A stretch of 64,000 nucleotides of DNA from Candidatus Melainabacteria bacterium (GTDB lineage: Bacteria; Cyanobacteriota; Vampirovibrionia; Obscuribacterales; Obscuribacteraceae). Position numbers and translations under genes: made by a program. Shown here piece after piece: positions 26,673-35,599 of the stretch. Position 1 is the stretch's first letter. Each line of letters starts with the position of its first letter. Below the pieces are notes generated by a model, which saw only the letters and a list, made by a program, of their open reading frames with translations, ran no database searches and was not told the DNA's origin. The DNA is taken from NCBI GenBank assembly GCA_017307165.1, contig JAFKGK010000001.1, positions 1 through 64,000 of the forward strand. The letters run 5' to 3'.

Positions 26673-27725
26673 ATGTCGATCATCCAAAATCAAAAAGTAC
26701 TGGTCACGGGAGGAGCAGGCTTTATCGGCTCTCACCTGATCGACGATCTATTGGCGGCAGGCAATACGGTTGTAGTGATCGACAATTTTAATGACTATTA
26801 CGATCCTGCTCTCAAGCGCATCAACGCCCAGGCTCATCTTGACCATCCTGCCTATACCTTGATCGAAGGGGATATACGTAGCGATGCCGATATGGACAGG
26901 GTGTTTGGTGGATCCATCGAGGAAAGGCCATTTGATACTGTGGTGCACCTGGCGGCCATGGCTGGAGTGCGTCCTTCGCTGCAGCAGCCGGCATATTACA
27001 TGGATGTCAATCTCAATGGCACGCAAAAGCTCGTCGATCGTATAGTCGCGAGCAATAAAAAACACGAGCAAAAAACGCGCCTGATATTCGGATCTTCGAG
27101 TTCTGTATATGGAGAGCGTTCCGGCGAATCCTTTAAAGAGACCGATCGTGTCGATCAGCCCCTGTCTCCTTATGCAGCAACCAAGGCGGCCAATGAGTTG
27201 CAACTTTACGCTGCGCATCACACCACCGGCCTCAAGGTCGTCTGTCTGCGCTTTTTTACTGTCTTTGGGCCTCGTCAAAGACCTGACCTGGCAATCCACA
27301 AGTTTTGCCACTTGATCGATGCTGGAGAGCCTATAGAGCTCTACGGGGATGGTACGACTTTTCGTGACTATACCTTTGTCAAGGATATCGGCCAGGGTAT
27401 TCTCAAAGCAATGCAATATGCAGGACGCGATGATTTCAAGGGTTACGACATTTTCAACCTTGGTCGTTCAAAGCCAGTTAAATTGAAGGAAATGGTGGAG
27501 GCTCTCGAAAAGCATCTTGGCAAGAAGGCTGTCATAGAGTACAAGCCTATGCAAATAGGTGACGTCCCTTACACATATGCCGAGATCGGTCATGCCCGTG
27601 AGGTCCTCGGCTATGATCCGCAAACGAGCTTTGACCAGGGTGTGGCAAAGTTTGTCGCTTGGTATCTTGAGAACAAGGGTAAGGCATCAAAAAATATTGC
27701 TAAGTTGGTAAATGTCGCTACCTAA
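26673..27725 (+). CDS. NAD-dependent sugar-nucleotide epimerase (UDP-glucuronate 4-epimerase-like)
   Basis: A 350-residue extended SDR. The cofactor site is VLVTGGAGFIGSHLIDDL, the catalytic serine lies in GSSSSVYGE and the Tyr-Lys pair in SPYAATKAANE. FTVFGPRQRPDLAIHKF and GTTFRDYTFVKDI are the motifs of UDP-glucuronate/UDP-glucose 4-epimerase-like members. It supplies an epimerised sugar nucleotide for surface glycans. It follows the hydrolase gene by 20 nt. Confidence 0.88.
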   Translation: MSIIQNQKVLVTGGAGFIGSHLIDDLLAAGNTVVVIDNFNDYYDPALKRINAQAHLDHPAYTLIEGDIRSDADMDRVFGGSIEERPFDTVVHLAAMAGVRPSLQQPAYYMDVNLNGTQKLVDRIVASNKKHEQKTRLIFGSSSSVYGERSGESFKETDRVDQPLSPYAATKAANELQLYAAHHTTGLKVVCLRFFTVFGPRQRPDLAIHKFCHLIDAGEPIELYGDGTTFRDYTFVKDIGQGILKAMQYAGRDDFKGYDIFNLGRSKPVKLKEMVEALEKHLGKKAVIEYKPMQIGDVPYTYAEIGHAREVLGYDPQTSFDQGVAKFVAWYLENKGKASKNIAKLVNVAT

Positions 27726-27728
27726 GCC

Positions 27729-27758
27729 TTGACACATGCCATGGCCGGAAAACATAAT
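27729..27758 (+). promoter_or_regulatory. Promoter of the CAT-anticodon tRNA
   Basis: Consensus TTGACA (27729-27734), 18-base spacer and CATAAT (27753-27758). The start site would fall near 27765, about 9 nt before the mature tRNA. Confidence 0.7.
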
Positions 27759-27773
27759 TTGACTCTGTGCCAT

Positions 27774-27847
27774 GACACGGTAGCTCAGATGGCTAGAGCG
27801 GGCGACTCATAATCGCCAGGTCGAGGGTTCGATCCCCCCCCGTGTCA
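27774..27847 (+). tRNA. tRNA with CAT anticodon (Ile2 or elongator Met)
   Basis: A 74-nt cloverleaf: acceptor GACACGG/CCGTGTC, discriminator A, D-arm GCTCAGATGGCTAGAGC, anticodon stem GGCGA/TCGCC with loop CTCATAA, T-arm GAGGGTTCGATCCCCC. It lacks the three G-C pairs of an initiator tRNA. The anticodon arm GGCGACTCATAATCGCC closely matches E. coli tRNA-Ile2, whose C34 is changed to lysidine by TilS; the tilS gene is 1 kb downstream. Elongator tRNA-Met shares the loop, so identity is not settled. Confidence 0.92.
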
Positions 27848-27861
27848 GATTTTTGATATTT

Positions 27862-27905
27862 ATCGCGCGTCAGGTGTTTTAATGCCCGGCGCGCGATATT
27901 TTTCT
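27862..27905. terminator. Hairpin terminator after the tRNA
   Basis: ATCGCGCG (27862-27869) pairs with CGCGCGAT (about 27890-27897) around a loop of about 20 bases. A T-run follows on the plus strand, and an A/T-rich flank lies on the other side. It could serve both the tRNA and the convergent minus-strand gene ending at 27919. Confidence 0.75.
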
Positions 27906-27918
27906 AGCCTAAATGAGT

Positions 27919-28698
27919 TTATCTGCCCGGCACACGATATTTTTCGACGTCGTTAAACTTAAAAAACTCGCGCTCGCCGTGGTCCGAAGTAATAATCGTT
28001 GCGGTTTCGTTGACTCTCTGTCTGCGAGAGTTGCGGGGAAATTTGAGGATAGCCGACCCGTCCAGCGAATAGATGGCATCCAATAAGGCTTTGTCATAGT
28101 CGGCATAGCCTGATGATTCGACGATGGTAGCCTTGGTCACGCGTCTATCAGCAGAGACTCTGACAAAAAAAGTAGCACGGGTGCCTAGTGGGATGTTAGG
28201 TCCGACTACGACACGACCCCGTCTAGGATCAAAGCGCGGTTCGATATTTTCGGGGCTATTGATTATTTCTTGAACTCCTGACTGAATGGACCAGAGCAAA
28301 CGATTGTGCCACTTGTCCCATTCGACGTTTAGTTGCTCATCATTAGCGTCGGGATCTGCTGCCGACAGCGATGCATCGTTGGAGACGGCAGAGCCCTTTA
28401 AGACGTTGCGATTGCTGTCATAAGCCGGCTTTTGACCGGCTAGTGTACCCCCCTCGTCCTCTGCACTGCCCTGCAAGGCACCGCCTTCGTCATCTGCCCT
28501 GCCCTTAAGTGGTTTGGGCTTAAAAACAGGGGCAGGCATGGGCACGGCCGGAGTCAAAGTCGGTTCTGCCTCGCGAGCGCCAAGCTCTTCGACGCCACCT
28601 CTGAGCGTTTCATCAGCTAGAGCCAGTGGCATGCCAATGATCTGCAGACTCGTCAAAGCAATGACGAACTTGCCTAAGCTGCCGATTTTGATGGACAT
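27919..28698 (-). CDS. Exported protein with TonB C-terminal-like domain
   Basis: A 259-residue protein with a signal peptide (hydrophobic residues 9-28). A proline-rich section (TLTPAVPMPAPVFKPKP) and a short internal repeat of type LxGxAxDEGGxLxG follow (residues 64-90). The C-terminal part, about 165-235, matches the TonB_C layout: FFVRVSADRRVTKATIVESSG, YDKALLDAIYSL and a following KFPRNSR. It has no ExbB/ExbD partner here and no N-terminal TonB anchor sequence beyond the signal, so it is better described as TonB-C-like than as TonB. Confidence 0.65.
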   Translation of the reverse strand: MSIKIGSLGKFVIALTSLQIIGMPLALADETLRGGVEELGAREAEPTLTPAVPMPAPVFKPKPLKGRADDEGGALQGSAEDEGGTLAGQKPAYDSNRNVLKGSAVSNDASLSAADPDANDEQLNVEWDKWHNRLLWSIQSGVQEIINSPENIEPRFDPRRGRVVVGPNIPLGTRATFFVRVSADRRVTKATIVESSGYADYDKALLDAIYSLDGSAILKFPRNSRRQRVNETATIITSDHGEREFFKFNDVEKYRVPGR

Positions 28699-28814
28699 AT
28701 GCGATCTCTGCTCTTTTGGGATTTGCTAAATTGACAATCTAAGACGATGAATTAGACTGACGAGAATAAACTTGATTTTCTCCCATTGCCTCTAGATTTT
28801 CCACCTATATATCT

Positions 28815-30335
28815 ATGTCTTCCGAAATAGCCAGTCAAGTAAGTGCCGAGATCCTAAAATCGATCGACCTGGATATTGTCGGCGAGACAAAGCTCCTGGT
28901 CGCTTTTAGCGGAGGAGCGGATTCGGTCGCGCTCTTGAGTATACTCAAGGATCAATTGCCTGCCAAAATCAAGCTTTATGCGTGCCATGTCAATCACGGC
29001 CTGCGACCAGATACAGAGGACGACGAGTATTTTTGCCGCCTGTTTTGCCAGGAGAGAGGCATCCCGCTCTTGATCCGCCGTCTGTATCAAGGTGGGCTAC
29101 CCAGGCCGGATGCCCCTAACGAGGCCGATCTGAGAGAGGCCCGCTATGCTGAGCTGTACAAAGTCGCACGCGAGATAGCCGCACCATATGTGGTGACTGC
29201 TCATCACTTTGATGATCAAGTTGAGACAATCCTTATGCGTTTGCTCCGCGGTACCACTATCAATGGACTGTCCGCTATCAGCGCTAGGCGCACTCTTTTT
29301 GTTGGCGTCACTCTCTTGCGCCCTATGCTCGAGGTGACTAAAACTAAGATCGAGCGTTATCTCTTACAAAAAAATCTCAATCACCGCGTTGACACGACAA
29401 ATTCGGAGACCAAGTTTAGGCGCAATTTTTTGCGATTGAGAGTCATGCCTCTATTAAAAATAGGCTTCGCAGGCTTTGAAAAAGCTCTGGTGCGCTTTGC
29501 CGGTTTGGCTGCAGAGGATGGCGATTATCTGGATAGCCTGGCTGCCAAAGCTTGCACCGACCTATCCCAATCTTTGGATCAAGCACAAAATCAAGGCTAT
29601 CTCAATTACAGTCGGTCAGCTTTTTGCGCCCTGGCTCGTCCTTTGCAAAGGCGCATCATAGCCCAACTCTTGCAAGCGCATGAGATCGAGGTCAATGCTC
29701 TGCGAGTGGAACTGGCTCTGCAGGCTATTGCAGGTCCTGCTGCGTCGGATAAGCTCACTATGGGTACTGCCAAGTTTCTCCACATTGCGGAGAGTCGATT
29801 TGGCTTCAAGGTAGAGGTGCCAGATAATCGAGAGGCGCGATTTGGCTCGATTGCCATAGATATTCCGGAGCCTGGCAAAATCAGCCGTATCATCGTGCCC
29901 TGGCTCAACCAGGTGCTAGTCATCAGGGGCCTTCCCGAAGGGACGGTGCCAAAGGCTTTTCCCGATAGGCGGTCTTTGCAATGTCTAGTCGATCTTACCC
30001 AGGTCAAGGGTCTGGTCGAGTTGCGTTTAAGACGTCCCGGCGATCGGATTCAGCCATTGGGCATGGATCTCACCGTCCGTCTCAAGCGATATCTCCAGAC
30101 CCACAAGCCAGAAGCGGGACAAAGGCTTTTAGCATCCAATCTTCGCCCTGGAGGGAGTGATACAGCCCTGACTCCCGAGCTCGAGCGTAGGCTTGCGGTG
30201 GTGCTCGCTTGTGATGAAGAAATCCTCTGGGTGCCAGGCCTGGGGCTCTCCAATAAAATCAAGGTGCGCGGGCAAGCCAGCCACGAGATCGAGTTTATGC
30301 CCATGGGCTCGCAGGTGGATGTCCAGATCTGTTGA
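28815..30335 (+). CDS. tilS: tRNA(Ile)-lysidine synthetase
   Basis: A 506-residue PP-loop ATPase that converts C34 of tRNA-Ile(CAU) to lysidine so it reads AUA. LLVAFSGGADSVALLSIL is the PP-loop, and ACHVNHGLRPDTEDDEYF, TAHHFDDQVETILMRLLRG and TKFRRNFLRLRVMPLL are diagnostic. The C-terminal 130 residues (LRRPGDRIQPLGM...) form the TilS C-terminal domain. The length exceeds the E. coli enzyme (432) and is comparable to longer cyanobacterial or Bacillus forms. A tRNA with anticodon CAT lies 1 kb upstream, and ftsH follows, as in many bacteria. Confidence 0.93.
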   Translation: MSSEIASQVSAEILKSIDLDIVGETKLLVAFSGGADSVALLSILKDQLPAKIKLYACHVNHGLRPDTEDDEYFCRLFCQERGIPLLIRRLYQGGLPRPDAPNEADLREARYAELYKVAREIAAPYVVTAHHFDDQVETILMRLLRGTTINGLSAISARRTLFVGVTLLRPMLEVTKTKIERYLLQKNLNHRVDTTNSETKFRRNFLRLRVMPLLKIGFAGFEKALVRFAGLAAEDGDYLDSLAAKACTDLSQSLDQAQNQGYLNYSRSAFCALARPLQRRIIAQLLQAHEIEVNALRVELALQAIAGPAASDKLTMGTAKFLHIAESRFGFKVEVPDNREARFGSIAIDIPEPGKISRIIVPWLNQVLVIRGLPEGTVPKAFPDRRSLQCLVDLTQVKGLVELRLRRPGDRIQPLGMDLTVRLKRYLQTHKPEAGQRLLASNLRPGGSDTALTPELERRLAVVLACDEEILWVPGLGLSNKIKVRGQASHEIEFMPMGSQVDVQIC

Positions 30336-30440
30336 CAAATCTCGGAAACAAACGCGCTCGCTGTAAGTCTCGAAAAAAAATTCGATTGACTATAATGACA
30401 TTAGCGGCCGGAGCTCAGGCAAAAGCGCAGATCTCGACCG

Positions 30441-30449
30441 TGTTATAAT
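30441..30449 (+). promoter_or_regulatory. Extended minus 10 promoter of ftsH
   Basis: TGTTATAATC contains the extended minus 10 form TG-N-TATAAT. No good minus 35 is found 17 bases upstream, as is usual for extended minus 10 promoters. The implied leader is about 30 nt. Confidence 0.6.
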
Positions 30450-30485
30450 CTGTAATTTGGATTGGCAGACCGGAGTAATCAAAAA

Positions 30486-32483
30486 ATGAAGAAGTACGGA
30501 ACGACATGGGCCGTTTTCTTTTTGCTGTTAGTACTTGTGATCTTTGCAGTATCCCTAGCATCTATGGGCCGCAAAGAAGAGGCTTATACCTACACGCGCT
30601 TCTTTCGCAAGCTGCAAAGCGACCAGGCTAAGTACATCACCAAGGTCACTTTCACTAATGGCGAAAATGTCATCAATTTTCGCGAAAAAGAAGATGGCAG
30701 CGATGTAGAGAAAGAGCGTACGGTGGTCGTACCTTCGGAAGCCAAGGCCGATCTCATCAAACAGTTGGACAAGGCCAATGTGCCTGTCGAGACCAAGGAC
30801 CGCGACCAGTCAGGTGTTTGGTTGTCCATGGCCACGTCCTTTATCCTGCCGATCCTGTTTATCGTCGGTGTGCTCTTTATGTTTAGGAGCGCCCAGTCCG
30901 GCGGCAATCAGGCTATGAGCTTTGGCCGCAGTCGCGCCAAGATGATGGTCGATAGCAAGGTAAAGGTCTCTTTTAATGACGTAGCCGGCATCGATGAAGC
31001 AAAGCAAGAATTGCAAGAAATCGTGGACTTTCTTAAGAGTCCCGAAAAGTTTATCGCTCTGGGAGCGCAGATCCCACGTGGCGTTTTGCTGGTCGGTTCT
31101 CCCGGTACTGGTAAGACCCTCCTTGCAAAGGCTGTCGCCGGCGAAGCCGGAGTGCCCTTCTTTAGCATTTCTGGTTCGGACTTTGTCGAGATGTTTGTGG
31201 GCGTAGGCGCCAGCCGTGTCCGCGACCTCTTTGACCAGGCCAAAAAGCATGCTCCATGTATTGTCTTTGTCGATGAAATAGACGCCGTCGGTCGTCAGCG
31301 TGGCGCCGGTCTCGGTGGGGGGCATGACGAGCGCGAACAAACTCTCAACCAGCTCCTTGTGGAGATGGATGGCTTTGAGGGCAATACCAATATCATTGTT
31401 GTCGCAGCTACCAATAGACCGGACATCCTCGACTCGGCTCTTTTGCGTCCAGGCCGTTTCGACCGCCAGGTCGTCATTGATCGTCCGGATGTGCTTGGTC
31501 GCGAACAAATCCTCAATGTTCATGGCAAGGGTAAGCCGCTGGCTGCCGATGTCAATCTCAACACTCTGGCTCGTCGTACTCCAGGCTTCACTGGTGCCGA
31601 TCTCTCCAATCTCCTCAATGAGGCTGCCCTCATTGCTGCTCGCCTCAACAAGCGCGAGATCGAAATGATCGACCTCGAAAAAGCAATCGATAAGGTGATC
31701 GCTGGACCCGAAAAGAAGACCCGCATCATTTCTCAAAAAGAAAAAGAGAACACTGCTTATCACGAAGTGGGTCATGCTTTGATGCATATCCTGCTCAAGC
31801 ATGCAGATCCTCTGCACAAAGTGACTATCATTCCGCGTGGCTTTGCCCTTGGTTTGACTATGTCTCTGCCCGAAGAAGACGCCCTCTCTCAGACGAGATC
31901 GTCACTCATCGACTTTATTGGTGTCGCCCTTGGCGGCCGTGTGGCCGAAGAAGTAGTCTTTGGCGAAATGACCACCGGTGCCAAAAACGACCTCGAGCGC
32001 TGTACCAGTATTGCCCGCCGGATGGTGACCGAGTTTGGTATGTCTACCAAATTGGGGCCCATGACTTTTGGTCGTCGCAACGAGCAAGTCTTTATGGGCC
32101 GTGACTTTGGCCACGATCGCGATTATGGCGAGACTATCGCTGCGCAGATCGATGCAGAAGTCTCTGATATGATCAACACTCAATACGAGCGGGTCAAGGC
32201 CTTGTTGATCCAATACAGACCGCATATGGATGCCGTGGTCAAAGAGCTCTTGATCAAAGAAACACTCGAAGGCAAAGAAGTCGAAGCCATAGTCGAAGAA
32301 GTCAACCGCAAGCTTGCCAATGGTGAGCCCCTGGATGCGCCCCCCCATCATGATGATGAGACCAGACCGCCTACTCAGGCTCTTATCGCACCTGAGGGCG
32401 AGATCATCAAGGTCGTGGCACCTTCTGAGAACGACGACAAAGACACGCCAGGCAATCCTAATCTCAAGCCAAAATTTGCTTAA
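30486..32483 (+). CDS. ftsH: FtsH, membrane-bound ATP-dependent zinc metalloprotease
   Basis: About 665 residues. Two membrane helices (about 8-25 and 113-133) flank an extracytoplasmic domain. The AAA module has Walker A GSPGTGKT (204-211), Walker [10 protein letters not shown] and the second region of homology [17 protein letters not shown]. The protease domain has HEVGH (about 426-430) with third ligand Asp in GAKNDLERC. It degrades misassembled membrane and some soluble proteins. ATG 30486 is preferred over TTG 30462 because CGGAG sits upstream at a suitable distance. The C-terminal tail is acidic and His-rich. Confidence 0.96.
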   Translation: MKKYGTTWAVFFLLLVLVIFAVSLASMGRKEEAYTYTRFFRKLQSDQAKYITKVTFTNGENVINFREKEDGSDVEKERTVVVPSEAKADLIKQLDKANVPVETKDRDQSGVWLSMATSFILPILFIVGVLFMFRSAQSGGNQAMSFGRSRAKMMVDSKVKVSFNDVAGIDEAKQELQEIVDFLKSPEKFIALGAQIPRGVLLVGSPGTGKTLLAKAVAGEAGVPFFSISGSDFVEMFVGVGASRVRDLFDQAKKHAPCIVFVDEIDAVGRQRGAGLGGGHDEREQTLNQLLVEMDGFEGNTNIIVVAATNRPDILDSALLRPGRFDRQVVIDRPDVLGREQILNVHGKGKPLAADVNLNTLARRTPGFTGADLSNLLNEAALIAARLNKREIEMIDLEKAIDKVIAGPEKKTRIISQKEKENTAYHEVGHALMHILLKHADPLHKVTIIPRGFALGLTMSLPEEDALSQTRSSLIDFIGVALGGRVAEEVVFGEMTTGAKNDLERCTSIARRMVTEFGMSTKLGPMTFGRRNEQVFMGRDFGHDRDYGETIAAQIDAEVSDMINTQYERVKALLIQYRPHMDAVVKELLIKETLEGKEVEAIVEEVNRKLANGEPLDAPPHHDDETRPPTQALIAPEGEIIKVVAPSENDDKDTPGNPNLKPKFA

Positions 32484-32587
32484 GACTGGTCCGCTTTAAT
32501 CATCCTCTTAAAGATTCGTGATAGTCTAACGGGATTCGCTGGTGTAGCCAGTTTCCGTTTATCCCAATCCAATTGGAGGGTCTCATA

Positions 32588-34090
32588 GTGGCCGTCGTCC
32601 AAGAGCATGAAAAGAAAGAGATTCTTTGCAAGGACTGGTTGTCCAAGCCAAAGAAATTGTTGATCGATGGTAAGTGGGTCGAAGCCAAGTCAGGCAAGAC
32701 CTTTGCTGTCGTCAACCCGGCAACCGAAGAAGTCCTCTGCCATGTGGCCGAAGGCGGCAAAGAAGATGTAGATCTTGCCGTCAAAGCTGCACGCCGCGCT
32801 TTCGAGCATGGTCCCTGGCGCACTATGGCCGCTTACGAGCGTGCCCGTCTGATGTACAAGCTGGCTGACGCCATCGACGCTCATGCCGATGAGCTCGCTC
32901 AGCTAGAAACCATGGACAATGGCAAGCCGATCAAAGAGTCGCGTGGTTTTGACGTAGTGCAGACCGCCGAGACTTTTCGCTATTACGCTGGTTGGTGCAC
33001 CAAATTAGAAGGTGAGACCACCAACGTCAACAGCAATTTCTTTACCTACACACTCAGGGAGCCGATCGGCGTGGTCGGTCAGATCATACCCTGGAATTTT
33101 CCTATGCTTATGCTGGCATGGAAGTGGGGCCCAGCCCTGGCTTGCGGTAACACAATCGTGCTCAAGCCCGCTGAGCAGACTCCCTTGACCGCCTTGCGCA
33201 TAGGCGAGCTGGCTATGGAAGTTGGTTTTCCAGAAGGTGTCATCAACATCATCACCGGCTTTGGTGCCGACTCCGCTGGCGAAGCCATATCCAAGCACAT
33301 GGATATCGACAAGGTTGCTTTTACAGGCGAAGACAAGACTGGCAAATTGATCGTACAGGCCTCCACTTCCAACCTCAAGCGTGTATCGCTCGAGCTCGGC
33401 GGCAAGGCCCCCAATATCGTTTTTGCTGACGCTGATATCGACGCCGCCGTCCGTGGTGCCATAACTGGTATTTTCTTTAACCAGGGTCAGGTCTGTTGCG
33501 CAGGTTCAAGACTTTTTCTCGAAAAACCGATCCATGACGAGTTTATGTCCAAGCTTACTGATCGGGTCAACAAGATCCGTCAGGGCAACGGTCTGGATGA
33601 AAACACCGGCATTGGACCACAGGTCTCTAAAGAACAACAAGAACGCGTCCTAAAATATATCGATATCGCCAAGGGCGAGGGCGCTGCAGTTGCCTGTGGT
33701 GGTCTAGTACCCGAAGATCAAAAGAAAGGCTATTTTGTCCGTCCGACTATCTTTACCGGTGTGCATAATCAAATGCGCATTGCTCAAGAAGAGGTCTTTG
33801 GACCGGTATTGGCAGTGATACCATTTACCGATATGGAATCTGTGGCCGAACAAGCCAATGCCACAGCCTTTGGTCTATCCGGCGCAGTCTGGACTGCCGA
33901 CGTGAAAAAGGCCCACAAGTTTGTGAGCCGCATCAAAGCTGGCACTGTCTGGGTCAACTGCTACAACGTACTCGATCCTGCCATGCCCTTTGGCGGCTAC
34001 AAGACCTCCGGCTACGGCCGCGAGCTCGGCAAGCACTCCATCGAGCTTTATAGCAATATTAAGTCGGTCTGGATGAATATGATGGACTAG
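32588..34090 (+). CDS. NAD(P)-dependent aldehyde dehydrogenase
   Basis: About 500 residues of the ALDH superfamily, oxidising aldehydes to carboxylic acids. Visible are IPWNFPMLMLAWKWGPALA, the catalytic Glu in VSLELGGKAPNIV, the nucleophilic Cys in NQGQVCCAGSRLF near residue 305, and EEVFGPVLAVIPF. The overall pattern, including VNCYNVLDPAMPFGGYKTSG, resembles ALDH1/betaine-aldehyde-type enzymes; the substrate cannot be fixed from sequence. GTG 32588 is the likely start, with GGAGGG 7 nt upstream. A terminator follows the stop. Confidence 0.9.
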   Translation: MAVVQEHEKKEILCKDWLSKPKKLLIDGKWVEAKSGKTFAVVNPATEEVLCHVAEGGKEDVDLAVKAARRAFEHGPWRTMAAYERARLMYKLADAIDAHADELAQLETMDNGKPIKESRGFDVVQTAETFRYYAGWCTKLEGETTNVNSNFFTYTLREPIGVVGQIIPWNFPMLMLAWKWGPALACGNTIVLKPAEQTPLTALRIGELAMEVGFPEGVINIITGFGADSAGEAISKHMDIDKVAFTGEDKTGKLIVQASTSNLKRVSLELGGKAPNIVFADADIDAAVRGAITGIFFNQGQVCCAGSRLFLEKPIHDEFMSKLTDRVNKIRQGNGLDENTGIGPQVSKEQQERVLKYIDIAKGEGAAVACGGLVPEDQKKGYFVRPTIFTGVHNQMRIAQEEVFGPVLAVIPFTDMESVAEQANATAFGLSGAVWTADVKKAHKFVSRIKAGTVWVNCYNVLDPAMPFGGYKTSGYGRELGKHSIELYSNIKSVWMNMMD

Positions 34091-34118
34091 CTTTGGAAAT
34101 TCCAAGTCCATATATAAA

Positions 34119-34146
34119 AAGGAGGGCATTAGCCCTCCTTTTTTAT
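34119..34146 (+). terminator. Terminator after the aldehyde dehydrogenase gene
   Basis: GGAGGGC-ATTA-GCCCTCC followed by TTTTTTA and preceded by an A-run gives a perfect rho-independent hairpin, possibly active in both directions. Confidence 0.88.
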
Positions 34147-34399
34147 TGCTCTTTACAGGCGATAATTTGCATAATCTGACACTAATTCGCAGTAAGTAAA
34201 ATTTACAAATCTGCTGATGGGCGAGCTGTTTGCGCTTGCGTCGATGAAAATGTTCAATTCTTGTTGAGAATAGTTCGCACTGGCTAATAAGCTGCTATTG
34301 TGAATGCTTCTCAAGGATTGCTCTTAAAAGAATGCTGCTAGGTGTTCTGGCATCTTGAGGCTTTACAAGCTTGTCTTTCAATTTTCGAGGTATTTTCTA
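34147..34399. other. Leader region of flavodoxin with possible Fur-box-like sequence
   Basis: No coding region is visible. GATAATTTGCATAATC (34161-34176) is a weak match to a Fur-type inverted repeat but lies about 240 bases before the flavodoxin start. A promoter-like pair TTGTTG and TAATAA with an 18-base spacer lies near 34264-34293. Both are tentative. Confidence 0.35.
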
Positions 34400-34915
34400 A
34401 TGGGTAAGCTCTTTTACGGTACGCAGACCGGTACGACTACCGCTGTTGCAGAAAGTTTGCAAGCCGCTATGAGTGATCTTGTATCCGAAATCAAATGCAT
34501 CCAATTCGTCAAACCCGAAGAATTTGCTGATGCTGATTTTCTCGTACTGGGTGGTTCTACCTGGGGCGATGGCGAGTTGACCGATGACTGGGTAGATTTT
34601 ATGCCCCAGATGGACAAGATCGATTTTAGCGGCAAGACCGTAGCTCTCTTTGCTCTCGGCGATCAGGTCGGTTATACCTACAACTTTGTCTCCGCAATGA
34701 AAGTGCTCTATGACAAGGTCAAGGAAAGAGGCGGTCGCATAGTAGGCGATCACGTCTCCCGTGAAGGTTTTGATTTTGAGCATAGCGAAGCTCTTGTCGG
34801 CAATGAGTTTGTCGGCCTCGTTACCGATGAAGTCAACGAGCCCGATCTTACTGCATCCCGCATCGAGACCTGGGTCGCTCAAGTGCGTCAGGCTCTGGCG
34901 CAACCAGTAGCCTAG
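34400..34915 (+). CDS. Long-chain-type flavodoxin
   Basis: A 171-residue FMN protein that carries electrons, commonly in place of ferredoxin when iron is short. The phosphate loop is FYGTQTGTTTAVAE, the first FMN loop GGSTWGDGELTDDW and the second GDQVGYTYNFVSA. The length and the insertion in the last strand fit long-chain flavodoxins such as FldA/IsiB. ATG 34400 follows GAGG by 9 nt. A Fur-family regulator starts 30 nt downstream on the same strand, which supports metal-dependent control. Confidence 0.92.
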   Translation: MGKLFYGTQTGTTTAVAESLQAAMSDLVSEIKCIQFVKPEEFADADFLVLGGSTWGDGELTDDWVDFMPQMDKIDFSGKTVALFALGDQVGYTYNFVSAMKVLYDKVKERGGRIVGDHVSREGFDFEHSEALVGNEFVGLVTDEVNEPDLTASRIETWVAQVRQALAQPVA

Positions 34916-34945
34916 TGGTCTATAGACAAGGATCGGCGGTCGTAG

Positions 34946-35581
34946 ATGACTGCCGGTCCTTCTCATTTACTTGCAGGGGGCAATAAGAAGCACGTGGCGC
35001 GAGCGACCGGGGCTGTCTGGAACAGGCGACGCATCGTATTTGATATCATTGAAAAAGACCCGAGGGTGAGTGCTCAAGGATTAGTAGCACGTGCTCAGAG
35101 CTTTGGTGTCAATATGGGTCTGACCACTGCTTATCGTTTACTGAGACAATACGGCAAGGTTGATGGGGACTGCCTGGCGGCGATCAAGAGTCATTTGCCT
35201 CTAGTCACCGAAATACTCAGCAGCCAGCCTCAAGGGCAGCATCTTACCGCTAATGATGTAGCTGAAATGGCCTGGAAGCGCGGAGTTAAGCTGCATATCT
35301 CAACAGTCTACCGCCTACTCAATTGTCTCGTCGAAGCAGGCGCTGCGCAGTTTATCAACAGCAATGCACGTAAGCGCTATTACGAATGGAAGCACGACGG
35401 CTCGATCCACGGGCATCTCAATTGTATTTCTTGTAACAAGACCATCGAATTTGGTTTGGACTCTTTGCAGAATTTTGCTCAAAAGATGGCTTCATCCAAC
35501 GGTTTTGAATATGTCGGACTGGAGTTTACCCTGCACGCCCGTTGCCAGGAATGCGTCAAGCTCAATCGCAATAATGCTTGA
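34946..35581 (+). CDS. Fur-family regulator with a duplicated winged-helix domain
   Basis: A 211-residue protein. Residues 25-72 (RRRIVFDIIEKDPRVSAQGL...GLTTAYRLLRQYG) and 85-135 (EILSSQPQGQHLTANDV...HISTVYRLLNCLVEAG) both match the Fur DNA-binding winged helix, including the TxYRLL recognition segment. The C-terminal dimerisation domain has HGHLNCISC and HARCQEC, giving a CxxC/CxxC structural zinc site. Canonical Fur proteins are about 140-150 residues with one winged helix, so this one has an extra DNA-binding unit. The metal specificity (Fur, PerR or Zur type) is undetermined. Confidence 0.82.
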   Translation: MTAGPSHLLAGGNKKHVARATGAVWNRRRIVFDIIEKDPRVSAQGLVARAQSFGVNMGLTTAYRLLRQYGKVDGDCLAAIKSHLPLVTEILSSQPQGQHLTANDVAEMAWKRGVKLHISTVYRLLNCLVEAGAAQFINSNARKRYYEWKHDGSIHGHLNCISCNKTIEFGLDSLQNFAQKMASSNGFEYVGLEFTLHARCQECVKLNRNNA

Positions 35582-35599
35582 TTTGTTTACCTTGTCGAT

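Noticed and set aside
30810..31817. Long minus-strand open frame of 335 codons opposite ftsH
   Set aside because: It lies entirely antisense to the AAA domain of ftsH, has no recognisable domain or ribosome site, and is explained by the codon bias of the real gene.
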